Notes: a model not told the origin generated them from the sequence alone. A stretch of DNA of 64,000 bases from Acidobacteriota bacterium (GCA_021780075.1 JAJXZL010000048.1:178355-242354), one strand, 5' to 3'; shown: positions 35,007 through 45,289, counted from the first letter of the stretch. Program-made: numbers and translations.

Positions 35007-35036
35007 AAAGCTCTGGCCGCGGCCAGAGCTTTTTTA
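35007..35036. terminator. Strong intrinsic terminator
   Basis: A perfect stem (AAGCTCTGGCC, then GC, then GGCCAGAGCTT) followed by TTTTT on the plus strand. It ends the GvpL/F transcript, and the mirrored T-rich side could also stop transcription of pgsA from the other strand. Confidence 0.9.
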
Positions 35037-35063
35037 TTGCACGATTCCTCTGCGCGATCCGGA

Positions 35064-35714
35064 TCAGTTGGCGCTGGGTCTGCCTGCGCTCTTTCGGCGG
35101 GTCAGCACAAAGGACTGGCGGCGGTCCTTGGATGCGCGATCGATCTGCTTCCAGAAGCCGACAAAGTAGTCGATGGCAGAGATGGAAGAAACGATTACCG
35201 CAAAGTAAATCGCGGCTATTGCGATCCATTTGACCGGGATGATGAGATCGCCGAACTGCCACTGGTCCCAATGGTGAGCCAGAATAGCCGAAACGACGGA
35301 AACGATCTGCACAACGGTCTTGAGCTTGCCCAGGTCACTGGCCTGGATGGTGAAGCCCTCTGAGGAGGCAATGGAGCGCAGGCCGGAAACAAGAAACTCG
35401 CGCCCGATGATGACCACGGCAATCCAGACTTTGACCACCTCAGGGTTGAAGGCCACCAGGGCAATCAGCGCGGCCGTCACCATGACCTTGTCGGCGATAG
35501 GGTCAAGCAGCATGCCCATGGTGGTGATCTGGCTTCGCTTGCGCGCCAGGTATCCGTCCAGCCCGTCCGTGATGGAAGCCAGCACAAACAGAACCGACGC
35601 CATAATCTCTTGTTCGCCGCGGGGGCCCTGCCACGGAAAATGCGGCGACAGAAGCCACAAAAGCAACGGGATCATGACGATCCGGCTCATCGTGATGGAG
35701 TTGGGCAGGTTCAT
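35064..35714 (-). CDS. pgsA: CDP-diacylglycerol-glycerol-3-phosphate 3-phosphatidyltransferase
   Basis: A 216-residue membrane enzyme that makes phosphatidylglycerol phosphate, the first committed step to phosphatidylglycerol and cardiolipin. The complete CDP-alcohol phosphotransferase motif is present: DGLDGYLAR, eight residues, then G...D...D in GMLLDPIADK. The N-terminus MNLPNSITMSRI is typical of PgsA, which decides for ATG 35714 over an in-frame GTG at 35723. Four or more membrane spans are seen. The C-terminus is basic. Confidence 0.92.
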   Translation of the reverse strand: MNLPNSITMSRIVMIPLLLWLLSPHFPWQGPRGEQEIMASVLFVLASITDGLDGYLARKRSQITTMGMLLDPIADKVMVTAALIALVAFNPEVVKVWIAVVIIGREFLVSGLRSIASSEGFTIQASDLGKLKTVVQIVSVVSAILAHHWDQWQFGDLIIPVKWIAIAAIYFAVIVSSISAIDYFVGFWKQIDRASKDRRQSFVLTRRKSAGRPSAN

Positions 35715-35896
35715 GGATCGCACGTCAGGCCGGAATAAATCGTTGCCGGTCAGGGACCATTATTGCACTGCAAGCGGGTCGGTGTGTTTCAGCTTTTCGC
35801 AACCTGCCTGCAAGTTAAAGCAGGAGGGGTGAATGGTCTATCTCGCCAAGGCGTTCCAGCATCGTCGCGGCGCACCTGCGGCAAGGCTCTTACACT

Positions 35897-36421
35897 TCAG
35901 TTCTTCGGATGCGAAACGCTGAGCGGATAGGAGGCAATCAGGTATTTGGCCTCATCACTGTCGAGAGGGTTGAGATCCAGGTAAGGAGCAACGGGATACA
36001 GCGTGGTGATCCCGGGAAGAAACCGCGTTCGGAAGTAGTAGATCTTCCCTGCGTCTGCCGTGAAATGCGCGAGCGCCGTCAGATGCCCGATGGACGCGTT
36101 TGACTGCACGTTTGCACAGATGTGATGTTCTCCCGGTTTGACAGACGTTACGAGAAAGGAGTTCTGCTTGTAGGCGCCAACCCAGGCCCCATCCAGTCCG
36201 ATCTTGAGTGTGTAATGTTGGTGGTTACCAAACGGACCATCATCCAGAATGAAGTAAACCCGGGCCTTCCCCGCATCAGGCTGCACGGGCGTGTGCTGGG
36301 AGTCATCCAACGTCACATTGAAATTCGTAGCCTTGGGCCCGCAGGCCGCGGTGGCAAGCGTTACAGGGTTCTGTGCAAGTGCCGATGCTGCCAACAGGAA
36401 TGAAAGCAGTGCAATCTTCAT
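35897..36421 (-). CDS. DUF2846-like exported protein
   Basis: A 174-residue exported protein with a signal peptide (MKIALLSFLLAASALAQ). The body has the DUF2846 flavour: AGKARVYFILDD, LKIGLDGAWVGAYKQNSFLV and VKPGEHHICANVQSN, then IYYFRTRFLPG. The function of such proteins is unknown. ATG 36421 follows AAGGAAAG and starts the signal peptide. Codon use is less GC-biased than that of the neighbours. Confidence 0.72.
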   Translation of the reverse strand: MKIALLSFLLAASALAQNPVTLATAACGPKATNFNVTLDDSQHTPVQPDAGKARVYFILDDGPFGNHQHYTLKIGLDGAWVGAYKQNSFLVTSVKPGEHHICANVQSNASIGHLTALAHFTADAGKIYYFRTRFLPGITTLYPVAPYLDLNPLDSDEAKYLIASYPLSVSHPKN

Positions 36422-36520
36422 TACTTTCCTTTTTCGCAGGCGCGCACCCTGATAGGTGTCACAACCCAACATTGAATCAAACAGCTTTGCACAGATTAAG
36501 TTGCGCCCCCACCGACAACA

Positions 36521-36551
36521 GAAAGCGGGAAGGGCAACAGCCCTTCCCGCT
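36521..36551 (-). terminator. Terminator-like hairpin downstream of glutamate dehydrogenase
   Basis: A perfect 12-bp stem (AGCGGGAAGGGC / GCCCTTCCCGCT) with loop AACA lies 38 bases after the gdh stop. The minus-strand tail reads TTTCTGTTG, a modest T tract. Confidence 0.7.
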
Positions 36552-36588
36552 CCTCGACTTGCGCGCCTGTGCAGGGTTTGCCTGTCAG

Positions 36589-37866
<1,278 letters not shown>

Positions 37867-38227
37867 ATAAGTTTCTCCAATTCTCTGTGACTGCCGCCGA
37901 GCGATGGATACGGTGTGCCGTTCCATCTGCAACTCTTAGACGCGGCAGCCACCTCCCCGGTTAACCGGGGCTGTCCTGCATTCGGCCCTTGGCCTTGCGC
38001 TTGCGGGCCGCACGATTGGGCGGGTCCAAGAATCCCTTACAGCCCAAACCCATGTGAGTCTAGGCTCCCCACAACACTCCGTCAAGCCTTGCGGTGCCGG
38101 CGCGTGTGCCCCCCGGAACCTGACTGGGAACCCCTTCTCAGCCGGGAAAAACAGGAAACTAGGCACGTGACCTCGAAAGAGGCGTACCTTGCGCCTCTTC
38201 GTGGCAGGCTCCCGAGAAGGTACACTG
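37867..38227. promoter_or_regulatory. Divergent promoter region between gdh and trpE with a 16-base palindrome
   Basis: The 360 bases between these divergent genes hold a perfect palindrome CCCCGGTTAACCGGGG at 37955-37970, a possible operator. A hairpin AAGAGGCG/CGCCTCTT lies at 38177-38199, just ahead of trpE, without a T tract. I see no trp leader peptide and no T-box pattern. Confidence 0.4.
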
Positions 38228-39781
38228 GTGCCTGTGATCGCCTCTACCGAACTCATTTATCCCAGCCGCAAGGAATTTCTGGCACTCGCCAAAGACCACA
38301 CGCTCGTGCCCGTTTACCGCACGCTCACCGCAGATCTGGAAACACCCGTTTCGGCGTTTCTGCGCGCGGCATGGCCAGAGCGGGAATGCTTTCTGCTGGA
38401 GTCTGTGGAGGGCGGCGAGCAGGTGGGCCGCTACACGTTTATCGGCGTGGAGCCCTACAAGCGCATTGTTGCGCGCGGCCGCCACATCGCCATCACCGAG
38501 GGCAGGCGGACCACCCGCATCGAGGGCGACATCTTTAAGGTGCTGCACCAGTCGCTGGACGGCCACAAGCCAGCGCGGCTGCCAGGACTCCCCCCATTCA
38601 CGGCTGGAGCAGTGGGCTTTTTTGCCTATGATGCAGTGCGCCAGATTGAACGGCTGCCAGAGCTGGCCAAGGACGAGCTGGGCGTGCCCGATGCCTGCCT
38701 GCTGTTTTTCGACGAAGTGCTGGCCTTTGACCACGTGCGCAAGCAAATCTGGCTGGTGGTAACTGCCGACGTAACACTGGGCGCACCCGCAGAAGTCTAT
38801 GCCAAGGCAGTCAAGCGGCTGGCCCGGCTTGAGAAGCGTCTGACTCGCCCCCTGCCCAAGCTGCCCGCGGTCAAGGACACTGCAAAGCTGAAGGTGACAC
38901 ACCGGACCCGCAAGCGGGATTTTCTGGCCGCCGTCGAGAAGACCCGCGAGTATATTGCTGCGGGAGACATCTTTCAGGCAGTGCTTTCACAGCGATTCGA
39001 CATGGAGCCAGGGACGGACAGCTTTCAGGTCTACCGCGCGCTGCGCACGGTTAACCCCAGCCCCTACATGTACTTCCTTCGTTTTACGCCCGACGGACCA
39101 CTTGGAGGGCAGCCGGACCCGCACAAGGGCTCCTCGAAAAAGAGAAAAACAGCGTTGGAGCTGGCCGGCTCGTCGCCCGAACTGCTGGTGCGCGTGCATG
39201 ATCGCAAGGTGGAGTACCGGCCCATTGCCGGAACCAGGCCGCGCGGCGCCACCGAGCAGGAAGACATCGCACTCGAAAACGAGATGATGCAGGACGAGAA
39301 GGAGCGCGCCGAGCACGTGATGCTGGTGGACCTGGGCCGCAATGACGTGGGGCGGGTAAGCGAGTTCGGCAGCGTTAAGGTGGACCGGCTGATGTTCGTC
39401 GAGCGATACAGCCATGTGATGCATATTGTCAGCAGCATCAAGGGGCAGCTCAAGCCGGAGCTGACCGCAGTCGATGCACTGCGGGCCTGCTTCCCTGCCG
39501 GAACGCTTTCCGGCGCGCCAAAGGTGCGGGCAATGGAAATTATCGAGGAGCTGGAACCCGCGCGGCGCGGCACCTACGGCGGCGCAGTACTTTACGCTGA
39601 CTTTTCCGGCAATCTGGACTCCTGCATCGCCATCCGTTCGCTGCTCATCCAGGACGGCAAGGGATACGTCCAGTCCGGGGCCGGCATTGTGGCCGACTCG
39701 GTGCCCGAACGGGAGCATCAGGAGTCGATCAACAAGGCGCAGGCGGTAATTCGAGCCATCGAGCAGGCGCGAGAGATGTAA
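38228..39781 (+). CDS. trpE: Anthranilate synthase component I
   Basis: A 517-residue chorismate-binding enzyme that makes anthranilate with TrpG. The N-terminal domain has the feedback-site region LLESVEGGEQVGRYTFIG. The C-terminal domain has AGDIFQAVLSQRF, PIAGTRPRG, LVDLGRNDVGRV, FPAGTLSGAPKVRAMEII and RRGTYGGAV. An unusual insert of about 20 residues (GGQPDPHKGSSKKRK region) sits between PYMYFLRF and LAGSSPELLVRV, where most homologues have a short turn. GTG 38228, seven bases after AAGG, is taken as the start. TrpG is on the opposite strand 1 kb away. Confidence 0.92.
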   Translation: MPVIASTELIYPSRKEFLALAKDHTLVPVYRTLTADLETPVSAFLRAAWPERECFLLESVEGGEQVGRYTFIGVEPYKRIVARGRHIAITEGRRTTRIEGDIFKVLHQSLDGHKPARLPGLPPFTAGAVGFFAYDAVRQIERLPELAKDELGVPDACLLFFDEVLAFDHVRKQIWLVVTADVTLGAPAEVYAKAVKRLARLEKRLTRPLPKLPAVKDTAKLKVTHRTRKRDFLAAVEKTREYIAAGDIFQAVLSQRFDMEPGTDSFQVYRALRTVNPSPYMYFLRFTPDGPLGGQPDPHKGSSKKRKTALELAGSSPELLVRVHDRKVEYRPIAGTRPRGATEQEDIALENEMMQDEKERAEHVMLVDLGRNDVGRVSEFGSVKVDRLMFVERYSHVMHIVSSIKGQLKPELTAVDALRACFPAGTLSGAPKVRAMEIIEELEPARRGTYGGAVLYADFSGNLDSCIAIRSLLIQDGKGYVQSGAGIVADSVPEREHQESINKAQAVIRAIEQAREM

Positions 39782-39784
39782 GCG

Positions 39785-40780
39785 TTATTCCGCGCCAAAG
39801 ATGCGGCGGAAAAAGTGCCCGACCTTGCCAAAGAAGCCGGACTTCTTCTTGTGCGGCTTTACCCCTTTGGCGGGACTCGCTGCTGGCGTTGCACTGGCGG
39901 CCGGTTCCACGGGCGTTACGCTAGCAGCCTCAGGAGCAGTTGCGGCGCTCTTGTAGACCAGCGGCTCCATCACCTGGGACGGCACGGCAGGATGCGCCGG
40001 CGAGGGCTTGGCTGCGGGCATCGGAGCCAGGCCTGCGCTCTGCGCCAGCGGAAATTCATTGCTGCCTGGCTTTGGCTCGGGCGGGCATCCGCAGGGTTCC
40101 TTTTCCTGGTCAACTACCTCATGCACGCTGCCGTGCTGGAACATCACGCGCTGGCTGGCCTGCACTCGATAAGCGCCGCCGTCAAAAACGCTGGTAACCA
40201 GCACATAGGGCGCATTGCCGCCGGGGTTGTCCACGCAGGTGTCTCCGTGCTGGCCAAGGCGCACCTTCACCTCCACCGCGCCAGGACCGCCGATGAGAAT
40301 GCGGAAATCGGGTGTGAGAATAAAATCGGCGTTGCGGCCCGCGGCAAAGCTGGCCTCAATTGCGCCATGATCCAGCGCCATCATCAGGCCCGGCGTATCG
40401 CCGGTGGCCACGCTGGAGTCAGCGCCCAGCTTGACGGTCGTTGAGGCACAGACGCGCAACGTTCCGCGATGGGGCAACAGCACCTCAGTGGTGGCCGTTC
40501 CAGAAGTGATAGTGCCGCTGGCCGCGATGATTGCCTTGCCACTGGTCACTTCAAGCGCGCCGGTAACCTTGGCGCCATCGCCAGACTTCCCGTTCTCCAG
40601 CGGAACGATTGCAATGGGCCCGGACGAAACAGGAGCAGCCGGAGTCCCAGCCGAGCTGGTAACCGTCGCGCTTTGTGCCGCAAGCTGGGTTGCGGAGAAC
40701 ACCACTGCAACAGCAAACAGGCCAGCCGAGCTCAAGAGCGCCTTGGCGCGAGGTTGGCTTTCATTCAGCACGGGGTGCAT
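39785..40780 (-). CDS. Exported FecR-like protein, unknown function
   Basis: A 331-residue exported protein with a signal peptide (SAGLFAVAVVFSATQLAAQ). The middle resembles a FecR-type beta domain (LLPHRGTLRVCASTTVKLG, LMMALDHGAIEASFA, ILTPDFRILIGGPG). The Cys-containing segment EPCGCPPEPKPGSNEFPLAQ is followed by a Pro/Ala-rich tail and a basic C-terminus (HKKKSGFFGKVGHFFRRIFG). No anti-sigma or TonB context is present. It starts four bases after trpG and is probably in the same transcript. It converges with trpE, three bases apart. Confidence 0.7.
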   Translation of the reverse strand: MHPVLNESQPRAKALLSSAGLFAVAVVFSATQLAAQSATVTSSAGTPAAPVSSGPIAIVPLENGKSGDGAKVTGALEVTSGKAIIAASGTITSGTATTEVLLPHRGTLRVCASTTVKLGADSSVATGDTPGLMMALDHGAIEASFAAGRNADFILTPDFRILIGGPGAVEVKVRLGQHGDTCVDNPGGNAPYVLVTSVFDGGAYRVQASQRVMFQHGSVHEVVDQEKEPCGCPPEPKPGSNEFPLAQSAGLAPMPAAKPSPAHPAVPSQVMEPLVYKSAATAPEAASVTPVEPAASATPAASPAKGVKPHKKKSGFFGKVGHFFRRIFGAE

Positions 40781-40784
40781 GCGG

Positions 40785-41357
40785 CTACATGTCCAGAAAG
40801 TTGCGGATCATCTGGTGGCCACCATCGGTCAGCACGCTCTCAGGGTGGAACTGAACACCCTCAATGGGCAGCCTGCGGTGGCGCAGGCCCATGATGACGG
40901 TGCCGTCGGGCTCCGTGGTGCGGGCGGTGACAACAAGATCAGCGGGCAGTGAATCTTCGGCGACGATCAGCGAATGATAGCGCGTGCAGGTGAGCGGGCT
41001 GGCAAGTCCCTTGAATATCCCCTTGCCGTCATGCTCCACCGGACTGGTTTTGCCATGCATCAGATGATGTGCGCGGACCACCTGGCCGCCAAAAGCCTCG
41101 CCGATTGCCTGATGGCCGAGGCAAACGCCAAAAATCGGCGCTTTGCCGGCCATGTGACGGATGAGCGGGACCAGGATGCCAGCCTCGCCAGGCGTGCACG
41201 GACCGGGCGAGAGCAGAATGCGTTCGGGCTTAAGAGCCTCGACCTCCTCCACCGTCAGTTCGTCATTGCGACGGACTACGACCTCCGCGCCAAGTTCGCC
41301 CAGATACTGGACAAGGTTATAGGTAAAAGAGTCGTAGTTGTCGAGAACAAAAACCAT
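40785..41357 (-). CDS. trpG: Anthranilate/aminodeoxychorismate synthase glutamine amidotransferase
   Basis: A 190-residue class I glutamine amidotransferase subunit, giving ammonia to TrpE and possibly PabB. The start [22 protein letters not shown] is diagnostic. The nucleophile is in [15 protein letters not shown], and the His-Glu pair is in [10 protein letters not shown]. The frame is open upstream to 41552, but ATG 41357 is the natural family start. It lies on the opposite strand to trpE, separated from it by the FecR-like gene, which is unusual. Confidence 0.92.
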   Translation of the reverse strand: MVFVLDNYDSFTYNLVQYLGELGAEVVVRRNDELTVEEVEALKPERILLSPGPCTPGEAGILVPLIRHMAGKAPIFGVCLGHQAIGEAFGGQVVRAHHLMHGKTSPVEHDGKGIFKGLASPLTCTRYHSLIVAEDSLPADLVVTARTTEPDGTVIMGLRHRRLPIEGVQFHPESVLTDGGHQMIRNFLDM

Positions 41358-41463
41358 GGCTGTGACCAGTGTAGCGTAGGGGGCAAGGGCCATGAATGAG
41401 TACCGGCCGCTTGCATCCCTGACATACCAGAATTGATAAACTTCAAACGTCTCGGGGAACCTC

Positions 41464-41674
41464 ATGCAGAAAGCACGTTTTGAGATCAGCAGAATCAACT
41501 TCCCATCAATCTGCGTGAGGTGTGGAATGCAAACCCTATGTGGAAGTTTCAACTGATGCTGACGTGCTGTGCCTGGTGCCGATCACCGATCATCAGAACG
41601 ACTCGGTGGAATTCATTATCAGCGATACCTCGTACTTCGAAGAACTTGAGAATCAATCTGAGATATTCTCCTAA
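41464..41674 (+). pseudogene. Possible frameshifted zinc-ribbon gene remnant
   Basis: Two short frames join naturally if one base is skipped near 41525. The first, from ATG 41464, reads [21 protein letters not shown]. The second continues [20 protein letters not shown] and DSVEFIISDTSYFEELENQ to the TAA at 41672-41674. Together they look like a 70-residue protein with a CxxC metal site and a beta/alpha body. Each half alone is unconvincing. A sequencing error would give the same picture. The second half alone could be a 50-codon gene from GTG 41522. Confidence 0.3.
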
Positions 41675-41777
41675 CGTCTTGCGTCCTTACTGACTCGGGA
41701 CGCCAGGATGTCCCGGTAAACTCAGCCAGACTCTTGCCCGCCAGTTGCATGTCGGCACCGCATCTGAAAGACTGGCG

Positions 41778-42071
41778 ATGGTTGCAACGATGGTTCTGCA
41801 TTTCCTAATTAAGGGTCGGGTACAGGGCGTAGGCTTCCGGTGGTTTGTGCACCGCGAGGCCAGCGAACTGGACCTGCGCGGCTGGGTGCGCAACACCGAA
41901 GATGGCGACGTGGAAGTGGTGGCTGCGGGCGACATGGCCGACCTGGCCGAACTGCGGGCCAGCCTGCGCAGCGGACCGCGAGGCAGTCGCGTGGATCACG
42001 TCATTGAACACTATCTGGACGAGAGCGAAGCCGCCGAGCTGAGTTCGTTCCGCATTGAAGGGGCGTGGTAA
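41778..42071 (+). CDS. acyP: Acylphosphatase
   Basis: A 97-residue enzyme hydrolysing carboxyl-phosphate bonds. The active-site Arg lies in GRVQGVGFRWFVHREA and the Asn in LRGWVRNTEDGDVEVVA, both intact. The closing region has the usual RVDHVIEHY strand. The start may be ATG 41778 or ATG 41790; neither has a strong ribosome binding site. Confidence 0.92.
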   Translation: MVATMVLHFLIKGRVQGVGFRWFVHREASELDLRGWVRNTEDGDVEVVAAGDMADLAELRASLRSGPRGSRVDHVIEHYLDESEAAELSSFRIEGAW

Positions 42072-42139
42072 GGGCCGCTGCCACTGGACTGGCCCTGCTT
42101 GCATGAGTTAATTCCTGCACAATTGCAGAATGCTGTTCC

Positions 42140-42200
42140 CCGCTCAGGTTCCCTATTGTCCATTGCCTATTCCCCATCGCCTGTCGCCTATAATTGCTTG
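42140..42200. repeat. Degenerate heptanucleotide tract (CCTATTC/CCATTGC-like)
   Basis: The stretch reads as successive seven-base units such as CCCTATT, GTCCATT, GCCTATT, CCCCATC, GCCTGTC and GCCTATA. It sits just ahead of apt and may overlap its promoter. Such tracts look like slippage products. Confidence 0.5.
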
Positions 42201-42283
42201 GGAAGCTGATCTGCCTGCCGGTTCCCTTCCCACAAATCCAATTCAGCCAGGGCTTGAACGAAAAGCCAGGAGCGAGCGGACGC

Positions 42284-42832
42284 ATGCCCGAGAAGCACAA
42301 GTCGATTAATTTGGAAGCCCTGAAGGCGCTGGTACGCACCGTGCCCGATTTCCCCAAGCCGGGAATTCTGTTTTATGACATCACGACGCTGCTGCGCGAC
42401 AAGACCGGCTTTGCGCAGTTGATCGACGCGCTCGCTGCATACTATATCGAGCGCAAAATCGACCTGGTGCTGGGCATCGAGGCGCGCGGATTCATCTTTG
42501 GCCCGGCGCTGGCATACCGGCTGAATGCGGGGTTTGTGCCGGTGCGCAAGCCGCGCAAGCTGCCCGCGCAAGTGGCGCGCGTCACCTATGACCTGGAATA
42601 CGGCACGGACGCGCTGGAGATTCACCTCGACGCAATTACCCCGGGCCAGCGCGTGGTTCTGGTGGACGACCTGCTGGCCACGGGCGGCACCATGGAAGCA
42701 ACGGTGAAGCTGGTCAAGCAGCTTGGCGGCGAAATCGCCGGGCTAGCCTTTGCCGTGGAACTGGACTTCTTGAAAGGACGAGACCGCTTTCCGGAGTACG
42801 ACGTCTTCAGCCTGCTGCACTACGACGAGTAG
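42284..42832 (+). CDS. apt: Adenine phosphoribosyltransferase
   Basis: A 182-residue purine salvage enzyme forming AMP from adenine and PRPP. The N-terminal [21 protein letters not shown], then [14 protein letters not shown] and the PRPP loop [16 protein letters not shown] are diagnostic. ATG 42284 ([13 protein letters not shown]) follows AGGAG by ten bases and fits the family length of about 180. The frame extends upstream through the repeat tract, which is not coding. Confidence 0.94.
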   Translation: MPEKHKSINLEALKALVRTVPDFPKPGILFYDITTLLRDKTGFAQLIDALAAYYIERKIDLVLGIEARGFIFGPALAYRLNAGFVPVRKPRKLPAQVARVTYDLEYGTDALEIHLDAITPGQRVVLVDDLLATGGTMEATVKLVKQLGGEIAGLAFAVELDFLKGRDRFPEYDVFSLLHYDE

Positions 42833-42878
42833 GCGCCCTGCGCAGCGCGCTGCAATCTGCTCGCGTATCCTGCGGTGC

Positions 42879-43640
42879 TCAGGATGTTTCTTCCTGGGCA
42901 CCTGTGGTTGAAGCCATTTCCGCTGCCTTGTCCTGCACCATCTGCGCGTCGGCAAAGCGGTAACCCACATACATATCTGTGAGCAGGTAGACAGGATTCG
43001 AGGGGTCGTCCTCGATCTTCTTGCGCAACTGGCGGACAAAGGTGCGCAGATATTCCACTTCTTCGCGACAGTTGGCGCCCCACACCGCGGTGAGCAGCCG
43101 GGCATACGTAATCACACGGCCAGCGCGGCTCATGAGGCAGTGCAAAATGTCGTACTCCTTGCGCGTAAGGTGCACGGGCTGGCCGCGCTTGGTGACGACG
43201 CGGCGCACCGGCGTAAGGCATATTTCCCCAATCTCGATCGGCGCATCCTCCGCGCGCACCGGAGCATGGACGCGGCGGTGCGCGGTACGAATGCGCGCAA
43301 TGAGCTCGCGAATACTGAAGGGTTTGGTGATGTAGTCATCGGCCCCCAGTTCCAGTGCCTCTACCTTTTCTTCCTCGCCTTCGCGCACCGTGACCATCAG
43401 GACCGGCAGCCGCGGCGCGAAAGCGCGAATGCGGCGCAGCGTCTCAATGCCGCCGATGCCAGGCATGTTGATGTCGAGCAGAACAACGTCGAATGTGCCG
43501 GCATGTAGCAACTGCAAAGCCTCTTCGCCACGCGAGGCCTCAGTAATTTGAAAGCCGAGTTCTGCAAGCGGGGGCCGCAGCGCTCTACGAATGGCGGCTT
43601 CGTCGTCAACGACAAGAACGCGAATGGCAGGCTGGTTCAT
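42879..43640 (-). CDS. OmpR/PhoB-family response regulator, KdpE-like
   Basis: A 253-residue regulator. The receiver domain has the acidic pair VVDDE, the phosphoacceptor Asp in VVLLDINMPG, and the Lys in DDYITKPF. The winged-helix output domain has LTRKEYDILHCLMSRAGRVI and VEYLRTFVRQLRKKIEDDP, the recognition-helix region of KdpE-type proteins. The C-terminus carries about 25 extra residues rich in Glu, Ala and Thr. It overlaps the kinase gene by four bases (ATGA), so the pair is co-translated. Confidence 0.9.
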   Translation of the reverse strand: MNQPAIRVLVVDDEAAIRRALRPPLAELGFQITEASRGEEALQLLHAGTFDVVLLDINMPGIGGIETLRRIRAFAPRLPVLMVTVREGEEEKVEALELGADDYITKPFSIRELIARIRTAHRRVHAPVRAEDAPIEIGEICLTPVRRVVTKRGQPVHLTRKEYDILHCLMSRAGRVITYARLLTAVWGANCREEVEYLRTFVRQLRKKIEDDPSNPVYLLTDMYVGYRFADAQMVQDKAAEMASTTGAQEETS

Positions 43641-45220
43641 CGGGATTTCCTCTTTTGCTCCGGCGCTGGAATAGCCGCATAGAATGTTGTGCCCTGCTCC
43701 TCGTCGCTGATGACCCAGACATAACCGCCATGAATCACCGCCGCACGCTTGGCTACCGAGAGTCCGATGCCCGTGCCCGCAGCCCGATTGGACGATGTGG
43801 AGGAGCGATAATAGCGATCGAAGATACGCTCTCGGTCGGCGATGGGAATCACCGGACCGATGCTGTGCACTGAAAAAATCACTTCCGCCTTGTCCTGAAC
43901 CGCGCGGATGGTGATCGTTGTGCCCAAGATGGAATACTTGCAGGCATTGTCGATGTACTGCGTAAGCAACATGCTCATCAGCCGTCGGTCGCAGCACAGA
44001 ACAAGATTGTCGTCGGGCAGATCAATGGCCACTTTCATGCTGGCCAGGCGATCACCGAGCCCGGCAACGACTTCGTCAATGAGCCCGCCAACGCCGACCG
44101 GGACCGCGTGGATGGTGACTTCGCCGGCATCGAGGCGAGCCGTGGTGAGCAGCCGCGTGGTCAGGTCACTGAGCTGCCCAGCCTGCTCGTCGATGAGCGA
44201 TACCAGCTCAGCCTGGGCCGCAGACAGATGGCCCATTTCGCCAAGGCCGGTCGAGGCCGCGCGAATTGCGGTAAGCGGCGTCTTGTACTCATGCGCAAGG
44301 CTATCGAGCACAGTGGAGCGCAACTGTTCGGCCATACGCTCTGTTTCGATCCTGCTCTCGTTTGCAAACGCACGGTAACGGTCGAATGTGATGGCAACAA
44401 GCGAAGCGATGGCATTGTTGGTAAGCGGACTGGTGTCTCCGCGCATCACGATGCTGCCAACAGGGACCGTCCCCAGGCGCACGACGCGGCGTGCAATCCC
44501 TGTCTCGGAATCGTCGTCGGATGTCTCAAAGTAGTAGACGTTCTGTGCAAGCTCGCGCGGGTCCTCGTTCCAGAAGCCGGACTGGTAGGTCTCATGCAGA
44601 TCGGCATCGAAGACGACCACAGCCTCAAGCGCAAATATATCGTGAACCAGCTCCACAAGCTGCGCGCCGGGTTCAACATGCAAGTTCATCTGAAGTGTGC
44701 GGCGGGTGAACTCATACAGATCATGCATCTGCCCGCCCCAGGACTCCGATTCCTTGGCGTGTTCGGTAACGCGTGCGGAAAGCCGGCTGACAAGCAGGGC
44801 CGTGAGCACAAAGGCAAGCAGAGTAACCGAGTTGACCGGATCCTGCGCTGCATTCATTGCAGCCTCGCGTGCGGTAAAGTAGCTTTGCACCAGCACTGCG
44901 GCAAGCGAAACAACCACGGCCTGCCAGAATCCGGATAAGAGAGCCGTGGAAACTACAATCAGCAGACAAAGAAGAGCCGCAATGGGAAGCAGCCATTGGA
45001 ACCAGTGCGCAAGCACACCGACGAAAACCACTCCTGCAATCCCCAGCGTGCACTCCAGAACAAACAGCAGCGCCCGCAACCCGGAGCCGCGTGTGCGGCG
45101 GATGCCGAAAAAAGTGCGCGCGTAACTGTAGGCTCCTGACAACCAGTTATGGTCCTTTCCAACGAATGAAAAGCGGCGGTCCGCATCATCTGATGAAGCA
45201 CAAGCCGGCTGTCGCCCCAT
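43637..45220 (-). CDS. Sensor histidine kinase, KdpD C-terminal-like
   Basis: A 527-residue membrane kinase. It has a DUF4118 membrane domain with about four spans (LRALLFVLECTLGIAGVVFV onward), a GAF-like segment, and then the HisKA helix STVLDSLAHEYKTPLTAIRA with the phospho-His. The ATPase domain has the N box LTQYIDNACKYS and G boxes GPVIPIADRERIFDRYYR and GTGIGLSVAKRAA. It lacks the N-terminal KdpD and USP domains that sense potassium in true KdpD, and no kdpABC genes are nearby, so the stimulus is unknown. ATG 45220 is a guess; TTG 45289 is also in frame. Confidence 0.85.
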   Translation of the reverse strand: MGRQPACASSDDADRRFSFVGKDHNWLSGAYSYARTFFGIRRTRGSGLRALLFVLECTLGIAGVVFVGVLAHWFQWLLPIAALLCLLIVVSTALLSGFWQAVVVSLAAVLVQSYFTAREAAMNAAQDPVNSVTLLAFVLTALLVSRLSARVTEHAKESESWGGQMHDLYEFTRRTLQMNLHVEPGAQLVELVHDIFALEAVVVFDADLHETYQSGFWNEDPRELAQNVYYFETSDDDSETGIARRVVRLGTVPVGSIVMRGDTSPLTNNAIASLVAITFDRYRAFANESRIETERMAEQLRSTVLDSLAHEYKTPLTAIRAASTGLGEMGHLSAAQAELVSLIDEQAGQLSDLTTRLLTTARLDAGEVTIHAVPVGVGGLIDEVVAGLGDRLASMKVAIDLPDDNLVLCCDRRLMSMLLTQYIDNACKYSILGTTITIRAVQDKAEVIFSVHSIGPVIPIADRERIFDRYYRSSTSSNRAAGTGIGLSVAKRAAVIHGGYVWVISDEEQGTTFYAAIPAPEQKRKSR

Positions 45221-45289
45221 GACTTGTGGATTGAAGTCGCGGAGCGCAAAGACATTTTTACGCCTGTCGAATCGCCCGCATGAGCACAA

